DNA from: Membranipora membranacea
Lineage: Eukaryota > Bryozoa > Gymnolaemata > Cheilostomatida > Membraniporidae
Assembly: GCA_914767715.1 (NCBI GenBank)
Contig: OU612071.1
Span: 4,714,001 to 4,778,000, forward strand
DNA: 64,000 bases
Direction of reading: 5' to 3'
Notes under the pieces: generated by a model
What the model was told of the DNA's origin: nothing
The model's database searches: none
What the model saw: only the letters and a program-made list of their open reading frames with translations
Made by a program: the position numbers and the translations under genes
Shown: one piece after another, positions 11,023 through 23,213 of the stretch
Layout of the letters: each line of letters starts with the position of its first letter
Position numbering within the stretch: position 1 is the first letter of the stretch

Positions 11023-12157
11023 CTAGCAGTAACTCGAGTGGAGTTGAAAATAATATTCAAGCACAACAAAACAATTATACAACCCTTTTTGGGATATGAG
11101 CGTGCAGTTATTTTAAAAGGGGGAGGCTGCTATTTAGAAGATAAGTTTTATACTTCAAAATATCTTGCAGTCTCAAGTATTATATGGATTACTAACATTC
11201 AACGCTAAAATTGATCTTTGTATAGTGCCTGGAAGCCCAATTAGGTAGCTTAGGCAGTTTAATCAGAATCACAGGCCTTATAACTAAATGTTTGTTATAG
11301 ACTTCAATCTACTTCCCTTTGTGACCAAGAGTAGCTTTAGGTCGCTTCAAATTAAGCAGTAGATTTAGAATTGGAGTTATCTTTGATTATTCAAAGGTAA
11401 TACAACTCCTATTTTGTGTCTGATTTGAATTTGCAAGGTTAATTTTATAAATTACTCTTGAATCCTGAAACTTGGTGTTGTTTAAAATAACTGATTTGGA
11501 ATATCAAGCGGGTGTCAAATGAGGTTAAATAATTCTATTTAGTTTGTTTTCTGAAAGTATTTTAAAAATTCCAATAATGTTAAGATGTCAAAAATATAAT
11601 ATGGTAAAAAAATATAAAGATAGTAATTACCAAAAATCCTTCCTTTAGCCTTTCCTTCAGTAGTAGGATATCCAGAAGGTAGTTATAATATCCATATCCG
11701 TTATCTCATATTTTGATAATTTCAACTCAATTAAACTAATCCCTTATTTAAATGAAAACTAATTATCCAACAATGTTCTTCTTTTGGAAATTAAATAAAG
11801 GATTAGTGACATGACATAATGGGATAATGTAAACTAATTAATAATTGTTTACTCTTAAGGAAATTTAATCTAAAGTTGGATACCTCTGAATTAATAAAAT
11901 ATGAGATAACGCTTTTTACCAGCAGTGGGCAGAATAGTAGTTAATATATCCAAAAAGTAGTCATAATATCCAATAGTAGTTAATATAAGTAATATAATAT
12001 CCGATAGTAGTTAATGTTCAATATAAATCGTTATAAGATGTGAGTAGAAAACAAAATGATTCAAAGAATAAGGTGTACTTAAATAATTGAGCTTATGATA
12101 AAATGATTCAAATATAGTTTGTAATACAATTCTTATAATTGTTTTAAAAGTGTTCTG

Positions 12158-12238
12158 TGTGTGTGTGTGCTCTCTCGTTGTGTGTGTGTGTGTGTGTCGT
12201 GTGTGTGTCGTGTGTGCGTGTGTGTGTGTGTGTGTGTG
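12158..12238 (+). repeat. Interrupted GT microsatellite (copy A)
   Basis: GT dinucleotides are interrupted by CTCTCTCGTT and GTCGTG. Copy B carries a purer, longer array at the orthologous place. Confidence 0.95.
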
Positions 12239-12262
12239 ATATCTTTAGTGACGGGTTTTCAC

Positions 12263-12298
12263 TCCTTTTATACCCTTTGATTGGTTTTCCAGCACGTG
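12263..12298 (-). promoter_or_regulatory. TATA/CCAAT/E-box promoter module
   Basis: On the minus strand the order is CACGTG (12,293-12,298), CCAATCAAAGG, then GGTATAAAAGG. Spacing suits a TATA promoter firing toward lower coordinates, into the broken RING copy at 9.5-9.9 kb. The same module appears at 18.22, 30.0, 32.45 and 39.9 kb. Confidence 0.6.
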
Positions 12299-12578
12299 TT
12301 GCCATCATGTGTGTAATAGCAGCACGTGTTTATAACTGCTGTTCTAATGACGTTCTATGATGTTATAGGGTGTTCTGTATTGACTGGTTCAAACTGGTCT
12401 TAGCTGGGGTTTTTTCATCATCTGGTGGTTTTTTCGGAGCCATCACTTCTTTTCTCTATGAAATAAAACATGTTACCTTAGTCTCAATATTTCACCATAG
12501 GTCAGTAATAATGTTGTGGCCTAATTAGTTCTAGGAAACTGGAATTCCCAGTTTCCTATAATTTTCTCAGTCTTACTA

Positions 12579-12869
12579 GGTAAATTCGCGACCTTGGTAT
12601 ATATATTAAATAATCAATAAATAATCAATGGAAATCCCATTTTCATTGGGAAATCCAACTGAATCCAACTTGAATTCAAGTTGTCTCCCTATCACCAATG
12701 AGGAGATAATTCTAAGTTTCATGTCATGAAACTTAGAATTATCTCCTCATTGGTAATAGGGAGACAACTTGAATTCAAGTTGGATTCAGTTGGATTTCCC
12801 AATGAAAATGGGATTTCTATTGATTATTCATTGATTATTTAATATATATACCAAGGTCGCGAATTTACC
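12579..12869. mobile_element. Near-perfect palindromic foldback MITE
   Basis: The 291-bp element is a palindrome centred on 12,724, with about three mismatches across arms of 145 bases. It begins GGTAAATTCGCGACC and ends with the reverse complement. Copy B at about 30,290-30,305 is the uninterrupted site. Comparison gives a 5-bp target duplication TACTA at 12,574-12,578 and 12,870-12,874. If the outer A/T is counted as part of the element, the duplication is 3 bp, ACT. There is no coding capacity. Confidence 0.92.
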
Positions 12870-14031
12870 TACTAACAACCATGATTTATTATACTTAAAT
12901 AGAGTTTTTGTTTAGTTGTTTTTTCAAATGTGGCGGTATTACTAGATGCCATCGGCTTCTGGGTTTGAGTAATTTTTAGGTAGTCTAATTTCCTGGTTTG
13001 ATTTAGATTTCCAAATTTCAGCATCACTCAGTTATTTAAAGTCAAAAATTCTCAGTTGTAGTTATCTCCTCCTTACTTTTCCAAAAGCTATCTCCTTCCT
13101 ACAGTTTTTAATTCAGAATAACAACATTTGGTCACCTGGATTGTTAGTCAATCAGCTAACTATTCATTTATCTTTTTCTGCAAAAAACTCCAAATCTGAC
13201 AAAAAATCTCCAAGTTCGTGTTTTTCTGTTCGGGCAGAACTACATTTCGACATGGTAACTCACAGAGATCTGGTTTTTTTTGGAGCATCAGTTCATCACA
13301 TTATCTAAATGAGTTTTTGAGGGCATGTTTGAAATATTTTTTTAACATATTTAAAATTGCGATTTACTTTTTCATTACGGTGTTTATTTCATCCATCAGT
13401 GCAGTGGCAATGTTGCGCAAGGCAGTGCAAAGAGCCTATATATTTGTAGTTTCTATGCCATTGTGTACAGTTTCAAACAAATTCTAATTGCCTTTTATCA
13501 AAGGAGTTGAGCAATTTACAAATGACAATGGAGATGCTATACTGAACTTAAACAAAAGAATATTTCTGTTGGTTGATATAAGTTTTCAGTATAGATCGTG
13601 GTGACCCATCAGTCACCCATCAAATACTATCAGAATGACTATAGACCTCAAAATAATTAATATCATTAATATTCCGAAACGTGGTTTGGATTTGGCTCTT
13701 TCAGTGGACTGTTCAATGATAGCATTTTCAAAATACACCCAAATGTTTGAGCTTATATTTTACTCGAATGTCATCCCAATATTTTTATTATTGAAAAACA
13801 CTAATGTAACTATGCTGGATGCGTATAGGGTTATGATAACTGTGTGTCTGGAGGGCTCACCCTTAATAACACACATGATATTCAATGTGAAATATTCTGC
13901 TGCATTTTCAGTGAGCTGGTTTCTGTATGTTCGACCTTGGTGTATTTATCACCATTAAGGAATTGCAGTCCTGAAATAACCATTGACAGCATTCATGTTA
14001 CGGTTGAATTTGTACATTTTTTTAAAACTCG

Positions 14032-14650
14032 TGCCCTGGGACTGCATCAATACTGCAACAAGTTAAAATGTTGTTACTTTTGAGGATTCGGTTAGCCAAA
14101 CAGGTGGGCTGCCTCAATAAACAACAAATCTGAGATGGCCTCCAAACAAAATTGGAAGCAATTCTTCACGCAGTGCATTGAAACGATCCAAGTACAATTG
14201 AGACCTCTGCTGGATGAAGATATCAGTTAGAGCAATTACAGACATTGTTTTCTAAGAGTAAATTTTCTAATCCCTCAAGAAAATCTTATTTGTAAACAAC
14301 CAGTGTATTGCAGTCTCTGTGTTTCATTACAGGGAAATAATTTGTTACTGTTGTGCCTTGTTTATCTTTTCCAAAGGATTTAAAGGCAATGTAATTTTAG
14401 AATATCAAAACCTGAGGATTATCTTTGTGTCTCAAGACTTGTTGCTTCTTATGATATTTATGTATTATAGCATTATTACATCAGATTAAAATTGAAGGTT
14501 GAATTAAATCAGATGTATTGTCGCAAGCAACATCCTGGAGCATAGGCGGCAAAATTTGTTGCCTTAGTGGCCAGGACGCAATATCTGCGCCAGGTTGCTC
14601 TCTATTTGCAGGCAGGTCGGAGCACACCTGGGTTCCAACCAAAGCCCAGT
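14032..14650 (+). repeat. Tandem duplicate unit 1 (partner 15,022-15,565)
   Basis: Starts GCCCTGGGACTGCAT and ends at CCAAAGCCCAGT, as does unit 2 about 990 bp downstream. Unit 1 has extra internal sequence near 14,363-14,400 and 14,445-14,490. Confidence 0.9.
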
Positions 14651-15021
14651 GCTAGATAATTTGTAATTCCTGCTCAGTCCAAATATATTTTCCAATCAGC
14701 ATTCCAAGCCCGAAACCCCAGTTCTGATACAAAAAAATTTAGCCCATATTGAGTGCCCCTTTTTTTTATACCAATTTTATTGCATCTAAAATATCATATC
14801 ATATTATGTTGAATCAATAGGCTCTAGTGGCTGGCTACTCATATATTTACATTTTTGCAATCGACCATGACACCTTGTCGACATTCAATTATCCACACTC
14901 TCTTTACTCAACAAAAACATGGTCCATGCTTCTAAGAAGTTATACAAGGTTGCGATCACTTCACTCTTGGTTAGCCGGGTAAACCTTCTTCCGGGAGTTA
15001 TTGCACAATCAAGTAGAGGGT

Positions 15022-15565
15022 GCCCTGGGACTGCATCTATACTGCAACAAGTTATAATGTTGTAACTTTTGAGGATTTGGTTAGCCAAACAGGTGGGCTG
15101 CCTCAATAAACAACAAATCTGAGATGGCCTCCAAACAAAATCTGAAGCAATTCTCCACGCGGTGCATTGAAACGATCCAAGTACAATTGAGACCTAAGCT
15201 GGATGAAGATATCAGTTAGAGCAATTACAGACATTGTTTTCTCAGAGTAAATTTTCTAATCCCTCAAGAAAATCTTATTTGTAAACAACCAGTTGTATTG
15301 CAGTCTCTGTGTTTCATTACAGGGAAAGAAGTTGTTACTGTTGTGCCTTGTAATATCAGAATATCAAAACCTGAGGATAACCTTTGTGTCTCAAGACTGA
15401 TCAAAATTGAAGGTCGATTTAAATCAGATGTCTTGTCACAAGCCACATCCCGGAGCATAGGCGGCGAAATTTGTTGCCTTAGCGGCCAGGCCACAATATC
15501 TGCGCCAGGTTGCTCTCTGTTTGCAGGCAGGTCGGAGCACACCTGGGTGCCAACCAAAGCCCAGT
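15022..15565 (+). repeat. Tandem duplicate unit 2
   Basis: Diverged second copy of 14,032-14,650, shortened by two internal gaps. The pair may be remnants of duplicated exons. Confidence 0.9.
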
Positions 15566-15632
15566 TGACGATGGACCGCAGATACATTTGATATGAGGCC
15601 CTTTCGATAAATTTAAGGTTCAATGATTGCAC
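15264..15632 (-). CDS. Open frame of unknown function
   Basis: There are 122 codons open on the minus strand, containing NWALVGTQVCSDLPANREQP, SPPMLRDVACDKTSDL and GFDILILQGTTVTTSFPVM. The composition is protein-like and not repetitive. The matching part of the tandem partner (about 14,480-14,650) is also open over some 55 codons, with substitutions rather than stops, which mildly favours a coding origin. No domain is recognised. It may be part of an exon, since the first Met need not be the true start. Confidence 0.35.
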   Translation of the reverse strand: MQSLNLKFIERASYQMYLRSIVNWALVGTQVCSDLPANREQPGADIVAWPLRQQISPPMLRDVACDKTSDLNRPSILISLETQRLSSGFDILILQGTTVTTSFPVMKHRDCNTTGCLQIRFS

Positions 15633-16499
15633 AGACCAAGGTTACATTGTGGCAGCATCATTCAAGGATTGTAATAGATAATCTTATTGTAAAAACTGCC
15701 ACAATACTGCCTTCCTAGCTATACCCACCGTATCAATTTAGCTAGGATAGTAAGGTGTAATTTAAGCATAAAACTTCATGTCTAATTGTGGCGTAAGGCT
15801 GTACAAAGAGAATTTTTTACGGGAGAGCCTGCATATTCTATTTTTTACTGTAATCAAAAACTTTGAATTCAGTTCATTCTCCAGAACCCTATAATTGTGA
15901 CAAATAGATGAAAGGAGTTTTTGGCATCAAGCTTCCCATAACTTTCACCTTGACGCAAAGCTTGCAGGTACCTTGACCAAGGAGTAAAAAACTCTTTCCA
16001 TGACTATTGTTAAAAAATTTACTCTGAATCCCTTTACTCTGTGAAGCAGTCTATCCACATGCTTGAAACTAAAATGTTTTACACAGATTGATAGATGGGG
16101 CGATAACCCTATACTGCAAATGAGCCACCAATAATTTCAACAATAAGAGAAGACAACTTCTTAGCCTAAGATTTGCCCAAATTGACTTTAATGAACTGAA
16201 CATCGGTTAAAATGTACAGCGACAAATCATAAATAAAGGTTTAGCTTGTTATGACTAAGCATCGTGTTAATTGGCAACTTATTCAAGGCTTTGATATTTG
16301 TTAAGATGTTCTGCCGTAGTAAATTATATTAACGATGTTACGCTGAAGTAAAATTTAATGTATGATTCAAATGTGAAAATATCTGAATAACGCAATGTAA
16401 CAATGATTCTTTGCCATAAGCCATGGATGTTATATTCTAGCTGGGTATATAAGCATTTGCGGTAACTAAAAATGGCAATGTTTAGCGTTGTTTTCCTTT

Positions 16500-17066
16500 T
16501 TACTGTGCTGACAGATCTAGGTGTGGACCCAATTCAGCACCCACATAGGTTGACGGTGCCAGGTGTGGAGGTGGCGGTGGTGGTTGAAACGGGAAACGAA
16601 TCGGTCGATATGTGAATTCGTTGAAGTAAGGTTGATCTGCATTAGGGGGCAATGGAGGCGGAATAAGATGGTTATAACTTGAGGGTCCGGGAACAGGAAG
16701 CCGTGGAGGAGGCTGACTGAAGTCTACTGGGATAGGTAGGTAGGTAGGCAAAAAGTTAAACCGCCCTAGAAAATGTGGCCATGAGACTGGGGAAGGCAGT
16801 TGTGGTTGAACGGCATAAACTAAATACGGAGGAGGTCACTGATGGAAGGCTGGGGTGGTGGAGGTCGTTGATGAGGTACCCGCAGAGCATGGGTAAATCT
16901 AACGTTTGTGTGTCCAAATCTGTTGTGCTTTTCGGCTGTGGATCTGTTACTGAGATGTAGTTTTCTACGGGGATGGAGACAAGACCCTTTCCAGGCATAG
17001 TCATAAACATAACCGGTCTATCATCCACTCCCGACTCTATGAAGATGTTTGCTCTCTTGATGATTT
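16500..17066 (-). pseudogene. RING-family second exon with proline-rich tail (copy A)
   Basis: A good acceptor (TTATTTTAG) at 17,067-17,068 opens the frame IIKRANIFIESGVDDRPVM, then FMTMPGKGLVSIPVENY. Its phase fits the phase-1 donor of RING exons. The frame runs into TTDLDTQTLDL and is then shifted. Further on, a different frame encodes a Pro/Tyr-rich tail (FLPTYLPIPVDFSQPPPRLP and later PPPPPPHLAPSTYVG) ending at a stop near 16,500. The frame change in the middle marks a pseudogene. No intact RING exon lies upstream. Confidence 0.65.
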
Positions 17067-17344
17067 CTAAAATAAGGACATCATTGCATTTATTCCAGGT
17101 GTCGTATTGTCCCTCCGCGTGTCATTGCCATGGCACATTCACACTTTACCCAACACGACCTCCAACTCCAAGTTTAACCACCTATGCGCATAGCACCATT
17201 CATGTGCTCGACAAGGATCTAGGTATGTATTATAACGCAAGCATGGAATATTTCATTGGTTATCAGTCTCCGTTGTTGTTTGAACTATCCAAAGGTTTAA
17301 CATATCCAGTAGTTAAAATAAAAAAATCAGTGGTGAGCAATTAA

Positions 17345-18200
17345 ATAACCCTATTGGGGTTAAGAGCGTACTGTTATATTAAGACGGAGGGGGGCCTGCC
17401 ATTCAGAAGTATATTTTACATACTTATGTATTTCTTAGTTACGCTGTCAAATAATGTTGATGTGAAGGGAAAGTATACTTCAGAATACCTTGCACTCTCA
17501 ATTATTTTAGATGTTGTTAATTGCTAACGCTAGAATCGATTTTTGTATAGTGTCTGGAAGCCCAATTAGGTAGTTTAGGCAGTTTAATCAGAATCACAGG
17601 CCTTTTAACTGATTGACTGTTAAAGACTTCAATCCACTTTCCCTTTTACACAAAGAGTAGCTACAGGGCACTTCAAATGTTGCGTCGGATTTGTAATCTC
17701 AAGACTCTGTTCAACCAGTAGATTTATAGTGCGAGTTATCTTTGACTATTCAAAGATAATTCAAATCCTTTTGTTTATCTGGTTCTAATTTACAAGGTTA
17801 AAATTCTCTGATAACTTTTGAATTCTGAAAGTCAGTGTTGTTCACAAGTAATTGATTTGGGAATCAAGCAAATTGTCAAGTTATCTAATTTTGTTTTCTG
17901 AAAATGGTTGAAAAGTTTCAATAATAAAAAAAGTGTCAAAATATAATACATTTGTAAAATATAAGAATGGTAATTACTATAATACTTATGAGATCTCTTC
18001 TGATCCAGAGGTGTACAGTATCCAATCTATAAATAGTTGATAAGGAAATATCCTCTATAGATATGGGTTTTCAATACAATTCAAAGTAAAAGATTTCCTT
18101 AATATTTATCATATAAAATGTTTTAAAGATAATTCAGAATACAATTAAAAATTGTTTGCAACAAGAGCATTTTCTGTGTGTATTGTTTGCTCTGAGTCTC
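17345..18200. other. Intron/5' flank of RING-family unit
   Basis: Non-coding sequence homologous to the flanks at 11.1-12.2, 28.9-29.9 and 39.25-39.8 kb. It includes the recurrent phrase TCTGGAAG(T/C)CCAATTAGGTAG. No exon is supported. Confidence 0.55.
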
Positions 18201-18214
18201 AGCAAAGAATTTTA

Positions 18215-18238
18215 CTCTTTTATATACGCTTTGATTGG
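18215..18238 (-). promoter_or_regulatory. TATA/CCAAT promoter module
   Basis: On the minus strand CCAATCAAAGCG is followed by TATATAAAAG. About 30 bases further lies CTGAGACTCAGAGC, near the expected start site. It points toward the RING-family exon at 16.5-17.07 kb. Confidence 0.6.
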
Positions 18239-19640
18239 TTTTGCAAAACGGCACATGTTGATTACTGCTGTTCTATGACGTCTGTATTTGTAGCCTAATC
18301 TATTTGGTTGTCGTTGTAATTAGATTTTATCGGAGTTATCTCTGATAGGTTTCTTTACGCTTGAATCTATCTTGAATTATTTTAACTGGTTATAGCGTGA
18401 TTTTCATCCATCAGCTGTTAATCTCGGAGCCATCATTCTTCATCCTATTAATAAAAACTTTGGTTATCTCAGTCTTAAAATTCCACCATCGCTGAGTCAT
18501 AATTGTTTCACCATATAAGAGCTGTTTGCCCATAAAATCTAAAAAGACAACCCTCAAATGTCATGTGAAAAAGAAACTTGTGATGTCAGGTCAAAAGGTG
18601 ACTTCCTCCTTTTTGTTGACTATGCAATCATGTTAATACTTTCAAAAACATTCATGACTTGAAAATGAAAAGAAATAGGCTGAAAATTTCAGTTACATAC
18701 CGTAAGTCATTGATGTACCATTAGGCCAGCAGCAGCACCTCAATATTGTTTCATTGTGTGTAAGGATGATGAACAGAGAAGTTAAATAGCAAATAATCGA
18801 ATGATATTTATTATTGTTTCGATTTTTGAAGTGGTACTATTCCATAAGTGGGGCAATAAATAATGTTTTGCAAAAATTATTTTCTGATGCAGATTCTACA
18901 ATATATCTGCAGAACTAACTTGCAAAAGTTACTTGGCAACATTTAGCCAATCAAAATGGATAATTTTGATGATTAGCCAATGACAGTGCAAAGCATTTTT
19001 GTTTATAAAAGATGGCCGCCAACCATGAGGCTTGCTGCATCAATTCCCACAACACAGAGCATATGACAAAATCCACTGATTAAATTGTCACAACAGCAAC
19101 TGGACAATGCTCTGAGCAATGCTGAGGATTGGGTTTTGCTAGACAAACAGCCTGAGCAACAGGAAGCTACTGAATTACTCTGGATCAGAGAGATTAGCTA
19201 CCATCATAATGCATTATGATCATGGGATATATATTGTGATAGAATGGAGAATGACGACAATAGAAATGAACATTCTTTCTATGCTCACAAAATCTGATAT
19301 CTGAGATTTGCATAACAAAACTAGTAGCTGCACAGAAAGCCCACACCAGGAAAAATGTGAGTGTTAAGATGAATGATTGTGATTGTTTACTTCACTTTCA
19401 GGTTTCAATGTTTTTGTTTACTACAAGTACATTTATTTGTTTATTTCATGAACATACTAGTGTTTCTTCTAGTACTAGTAGCCTATCCTCATCCCAGGTG
19501 TTTCAATGTGATGGTAGCTTATCAATATTATTAGAAAATCAATAATTTAAAAAGATTCGGTTTATGTAAAAAAAATAGGTCTATGTAATTGTTGACTTTA
19601 CTTTCAGCAAGGAGTAACTTGGCTATTACAGCTTACTCCA

Positions 19641-19787
19641 GTCCAAATCACAGGCCTTCTGTAGTTGGTGCATGTCCAGTGGTCGAGTGCCCCAGTGGTC
19701 AAGGCCGAAGAGAGAAAAGGCCTCGACCACTGGGGCACTCGACCACTTGACTTGCACCAACTACAGAAGGACTGTGGTCCAAATCAC
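19641..19787. mobile_element. Hairpin element flanked by 11-bp direct repeats (copy A)
   Basis: Two arms of roughly 55 bases, containing CTTCTGTAGTTGGTGCA and AGTGGTCGAGTGCCCC, pair almost perfectly around a 10-12 base loop near 19,716. The hairpin is bracketed by GTCCAAATCAC at 19,641-19,651 and 19,777-19,787, resembling a target duplication. A foldback MITE is most likely; a structured RNA is an alternative. Confidence 0.75.
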
Positions 19788-21500
19788 TACATTTAAAGCA
19801 TGCCAGTTACTCATCAGCCTTTTAATGCTAGTTGGACTGGATTGCTGTTACTACTAGCAAGGCTTAACACTGCTGTTAGCATTATTAGCAGTGTGAATGT
19901 GTTGTGATAGCAGTGTTATCAAACTATCATTTATGTATTTAGAATGAAGATACATCTAGTAGTGATGATGACAACGGAAACAAGGCTACAGCTTGGTTAC
20001 TCTTTACTGTTCAGTGTTTATGAATTACAGATGCTCGATTCCTTTTTTTTTTCAGATGGCTTGTACCAAGCGGCTCAAGCTAATGAAATAGAGAGCTTAC
20101 TATTATATATTTGAAAATTCTGATGATATGGCAAGAGAAGCACACTACCATTTAACACTACTCCAGGAAGACATATGAAAGGTGAAGGATAGTTCAAAAC
20201 CTTGAAAACTCTAGAGGAGTAAATAGTTTGCTGGAGGAGATGTTCACCATTTCACACACTCCTAAGACAGGTGACATTCAAGCCTTATTTCATTTAGACT
20301 CTCACCTCAGCTTGCCAAAAGTTAGGGCTAGCTAACATTAGGTCACCCATTAACTAGCTAAACCTCACCAAATATTTCTCCTCAAGGGTAACTATAGGTT
20401 ATTTCTGTATTGTTATATCTATTTCAGCATCTATGTTTTATTTAAAGAAGATTCTGCTTGTAAAATATGTGTAGGGTGATGTCATAGGTCTAAGCAGTTG
20501 ACATCCATTACAAGAAAGCCATAACCCCCCTCTCCTCCCCCCGTGTTTATATATCTACTCGCTTGTAATACGAATAACATATTCATCCAACAGATTTGTT
20601 TTGCAAGTTTTTTTAACTTAGCTGTTAGATGTGATGTGAGATAGAATCATTTTTTGTTCAAAGATTGTTCTACCTCCTGCTGTTTACTTGAGATCCAGTT
20701 ATGCGATTATATTTCCGCTCCTTAATCTTGAGTTTCATCATTCTTTCAGTGATACAGCGAAGGAGGAAGAACCACGCAAAAAGGCTTAAAATAACTATTT
20801 CGATCATAGATCATTGCCAAAGTCCAAGACTAAGGAGCACCAAATTTAACAAGATGACCAAGTACAAAAATACTCTGCATGCATTTGTGTCAAAGCATGT
20901 TTTCCCATGAATTTTATATTCTTGATGTCCTTTGTTGCATGCCCACACATTGACATAGGTCACATTGCAGGTATGTGTTTTACTGCTGTATATATTCATT
21001 TGATACAGGCTTGTACCAATATCTATTTTCCAATTAGTCAATGAAGAGGATTTGTACCTTGAATATATTTATCAATACTGGTTTTCACAGCAGGAAATAC
21101 TCGTTTTTTTTGCTTTCCTTCTTGTTTACACAGGTCATATTATTGTTGGTATTCACTTATTGTATTTTCATGTAACAATTTTATATATGTTTGTAGATAT
21201 ATGTCACCTTCTAATTAGTCATTGACTGGATTTTTACCTTGATAAAGAATGTATTATATCAATACAGGTTTTCGATGCATTTGATAAGCACATTAGTTCG
21301 TCTTTCTTTGCTTTCCTTCACGTTGACACTGGTCACATTGTGGATATATCTTTATTTATACTGGTGTGTACTTGTATTGCACCTCTCAATAAGTCAATAA
21401 AAACGCTCTATATACCCCCTTTTCCACGTTTCTTTCTTGGACCCGCCCCCTTTTGCCCCATCTGTGAAATAGTACATATGCGTCATCAGAACGGCCATAA

Positions 21501-21656
21501 AGAACTACCCCAGACAAAAGCGGTGTATGCTCATGTTTGAAGGCCGGTTTGCATTGTACGCAATTGTGTGGATGCCTTCAGTGTGACAATGGCAGGGACG
21601 ACACTCAGCAAGATGAGTATGACCAAATTACCGATGATGAAGACCTTGACCTTTAA
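21501..21656 (+). pseudogene. CXC-motif transposon-type protein C-terminus (copy A)
   Basis: The frame reads GVCSCLKAGLHC, then TQLCGCLQCDN, then an acidic end DDEDLDL and TAA. The C-x-C-x6-C-x3-C-x-C-x2-C spacing resembles tesmin/CXC cysteine motifs that I associate with the ends of proteins carried by some invertebrate transposons. A stop lies just upstream in frame. A related nucleotide block at 21,418-21,500 recurs at 22,140-22,250 without the cysteine part. It is a fossil fragment; the family name is uncertain. Confidence 0.4.
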
Positions 21657-22139
21657 ACTAGAATGAATTTGCATCCTTTCTTTATTTTGTTTTGGCAGTG
21701 ATACTTATGTGCTATTTAAAATAGCCATTTAATTCAAAATACATAATCAGATTACATGCTTTACCAGAATAAAACTTCATAAACGTTCACCTGTTTTTCA
21801 CATCCCAACTGGATCCACCCCTTTCTCATATATTCTCAAATTATTATTACACTGCTACCAGATACTTTATGATGGGGTCTTTTTATAAACAAATCATGAA
21901 AAATGACATGAGAAGTACATTTATCACTGTTATTCTTGTACGCTTGCACAAAACCTATTATTATGCTGCAACTGTGTTCGAGGGTTGACTACAATTTGTC
22001 TGTAAAACGTCAACCATTGGGTTTAGCAGTATGATATTTTCCCAAAAACTACTCAAGATATGCATGATATTGATAAGAAAAATTCAATGACACTGCTTCA
22101 TTCTATGAACTTTGCCAAGAGAAGTTAAATTGCAAAAAA

Positions 22140-22250
22140 CACCCTTTTAACCCCCTTTTTCGTGTTTCTTACATGGATTCGCCCCTTTTTGCCCCATTTG
22201 TGAAATTGTACATATGCGTCATCAGAACGGCCATAAAAAACTACACCAGA
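22140..22250 (+). repeat. Second copy of the 21.4-kb block
   Basis: Repeats, with substitutions, the sequence at 21,418-21,510, including CATATGCGTCATCAGAACGG. It lacks the CXC reading frame downstream. Confidence 0.75.
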
Positions 22251-22545
22251 TACAGTCTTCAATTTTCTCTGTTCAAGACACTTACACAGATGTAATTTTT
22301 AGAGCCTTTTATGTAAAGCCGCTGCTGGCCTACATGTATGGCCATAAATTTAATCCAATTTGATGATAAGTTACAGTCCCTTTAGCCTGGAGCAATGAAA
22401 CACAATATTGGTGCTTCATGTGTTATTTGAACAATATATTATATCCACAGTAAAACTGTTCAAAGTGTTAATATCCTAATATCCGATTATATGAATATTT
22501 CCTAAATGGATAGGCTTTATTACAATACAAGGTTCAATGTGTATT

Positions 22546-22740
22546 TCAATACACAGGCAATTTATGTCCTTTACTTGGATAGTGTGTCTCTACATAATGT
22601 GCAGTCTTTCCCAGGGCTGGACTACTATAAATCCAAATCAATATACATCGTTTGCAGTACTTGTGCCAACAGCTAGTTACAGCTAGATCCTTATCATCAT
22701 GGAACATCTCAGACAAGATGCAACAAAGTTTGGACATCAT
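22546..22740 (-). pseudogene. Degenerate RING-finger exon (copy A)
   Basis: The minus strand encodes KLCCILSEMF, then DLAVTSCWHKYCKRC. This follows the RING layout but has Leu in place of one zinc ligand and lacks the last Cys pair (GKTAHYVETHYP). The open frame of 64 codons survives but cannot fold as a normal RING. Promoter and tail exons of a similar unit lie downstream on this strand at 18.2 and 17.0 kb. Confidence 0.6.
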
Positions 22741-23213
22741 TTATGCAACATAATCAAATAGCGTTATCACCGATAAACAATAAATAGGAATAACAAGTGA
22801 TAAGTGATAAGTAAATAATATTGAATAAAGGGTTATGCTTATGATAAATCAATGAATAGGCATCAATGATAACGGAATTGGAATTAAGGCTATACATGGC
22901 TAAATATCTCGAACAGAGCAATTTCTATTGTTGCCACTATCTGCAGGAAGCGACACTTTGACTAAATTGATTATTTGTGATGAAAAGTTGAAAGTGAATT
23001 TTAGTTTAGTTCTTATCTATAGCGAAACCAAAGGTCAAATGTCGGTCACTATTGTCACAGCGTACAGTGTATTCGCTTTAAAACTGTTCAGGTGACATCA
23101 ATTTTCTTTCCCATAAGGGGATTTCTCCCTGCCAGCCTCTTCATTTAACTCTCAAGCGTCTAGATGCAAAAATTACGATTAACAGTGCCCGGAAGTGGCT
23201 GAGATGTTTTAAT

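Larger units (their letters stand above)
13028..16203. other. 3.2-kb segment present only in copy A
   Basis: Copy B passes directly from the sequence at 13,027 to that at 16,204 (junction near 30,452), with only a short ATC overlap. The extra segment holds a diverged tandem duplication and open frames of unknown nature. I found no inverted termini or target duplication, so deletion from B is as likely as insertion into A. Frames at 13.2-14.1 kb are not recognised. Confidence 0.8.

Noticed and set aside
19014-19210. AAGATGGCCGCC start and the frame with QQLDNALSNAEDWVLLD
   Set aside because: The ATG frame stops quickly and the later frame has an upstream stop and no splice support; possible relic but not annotatable.
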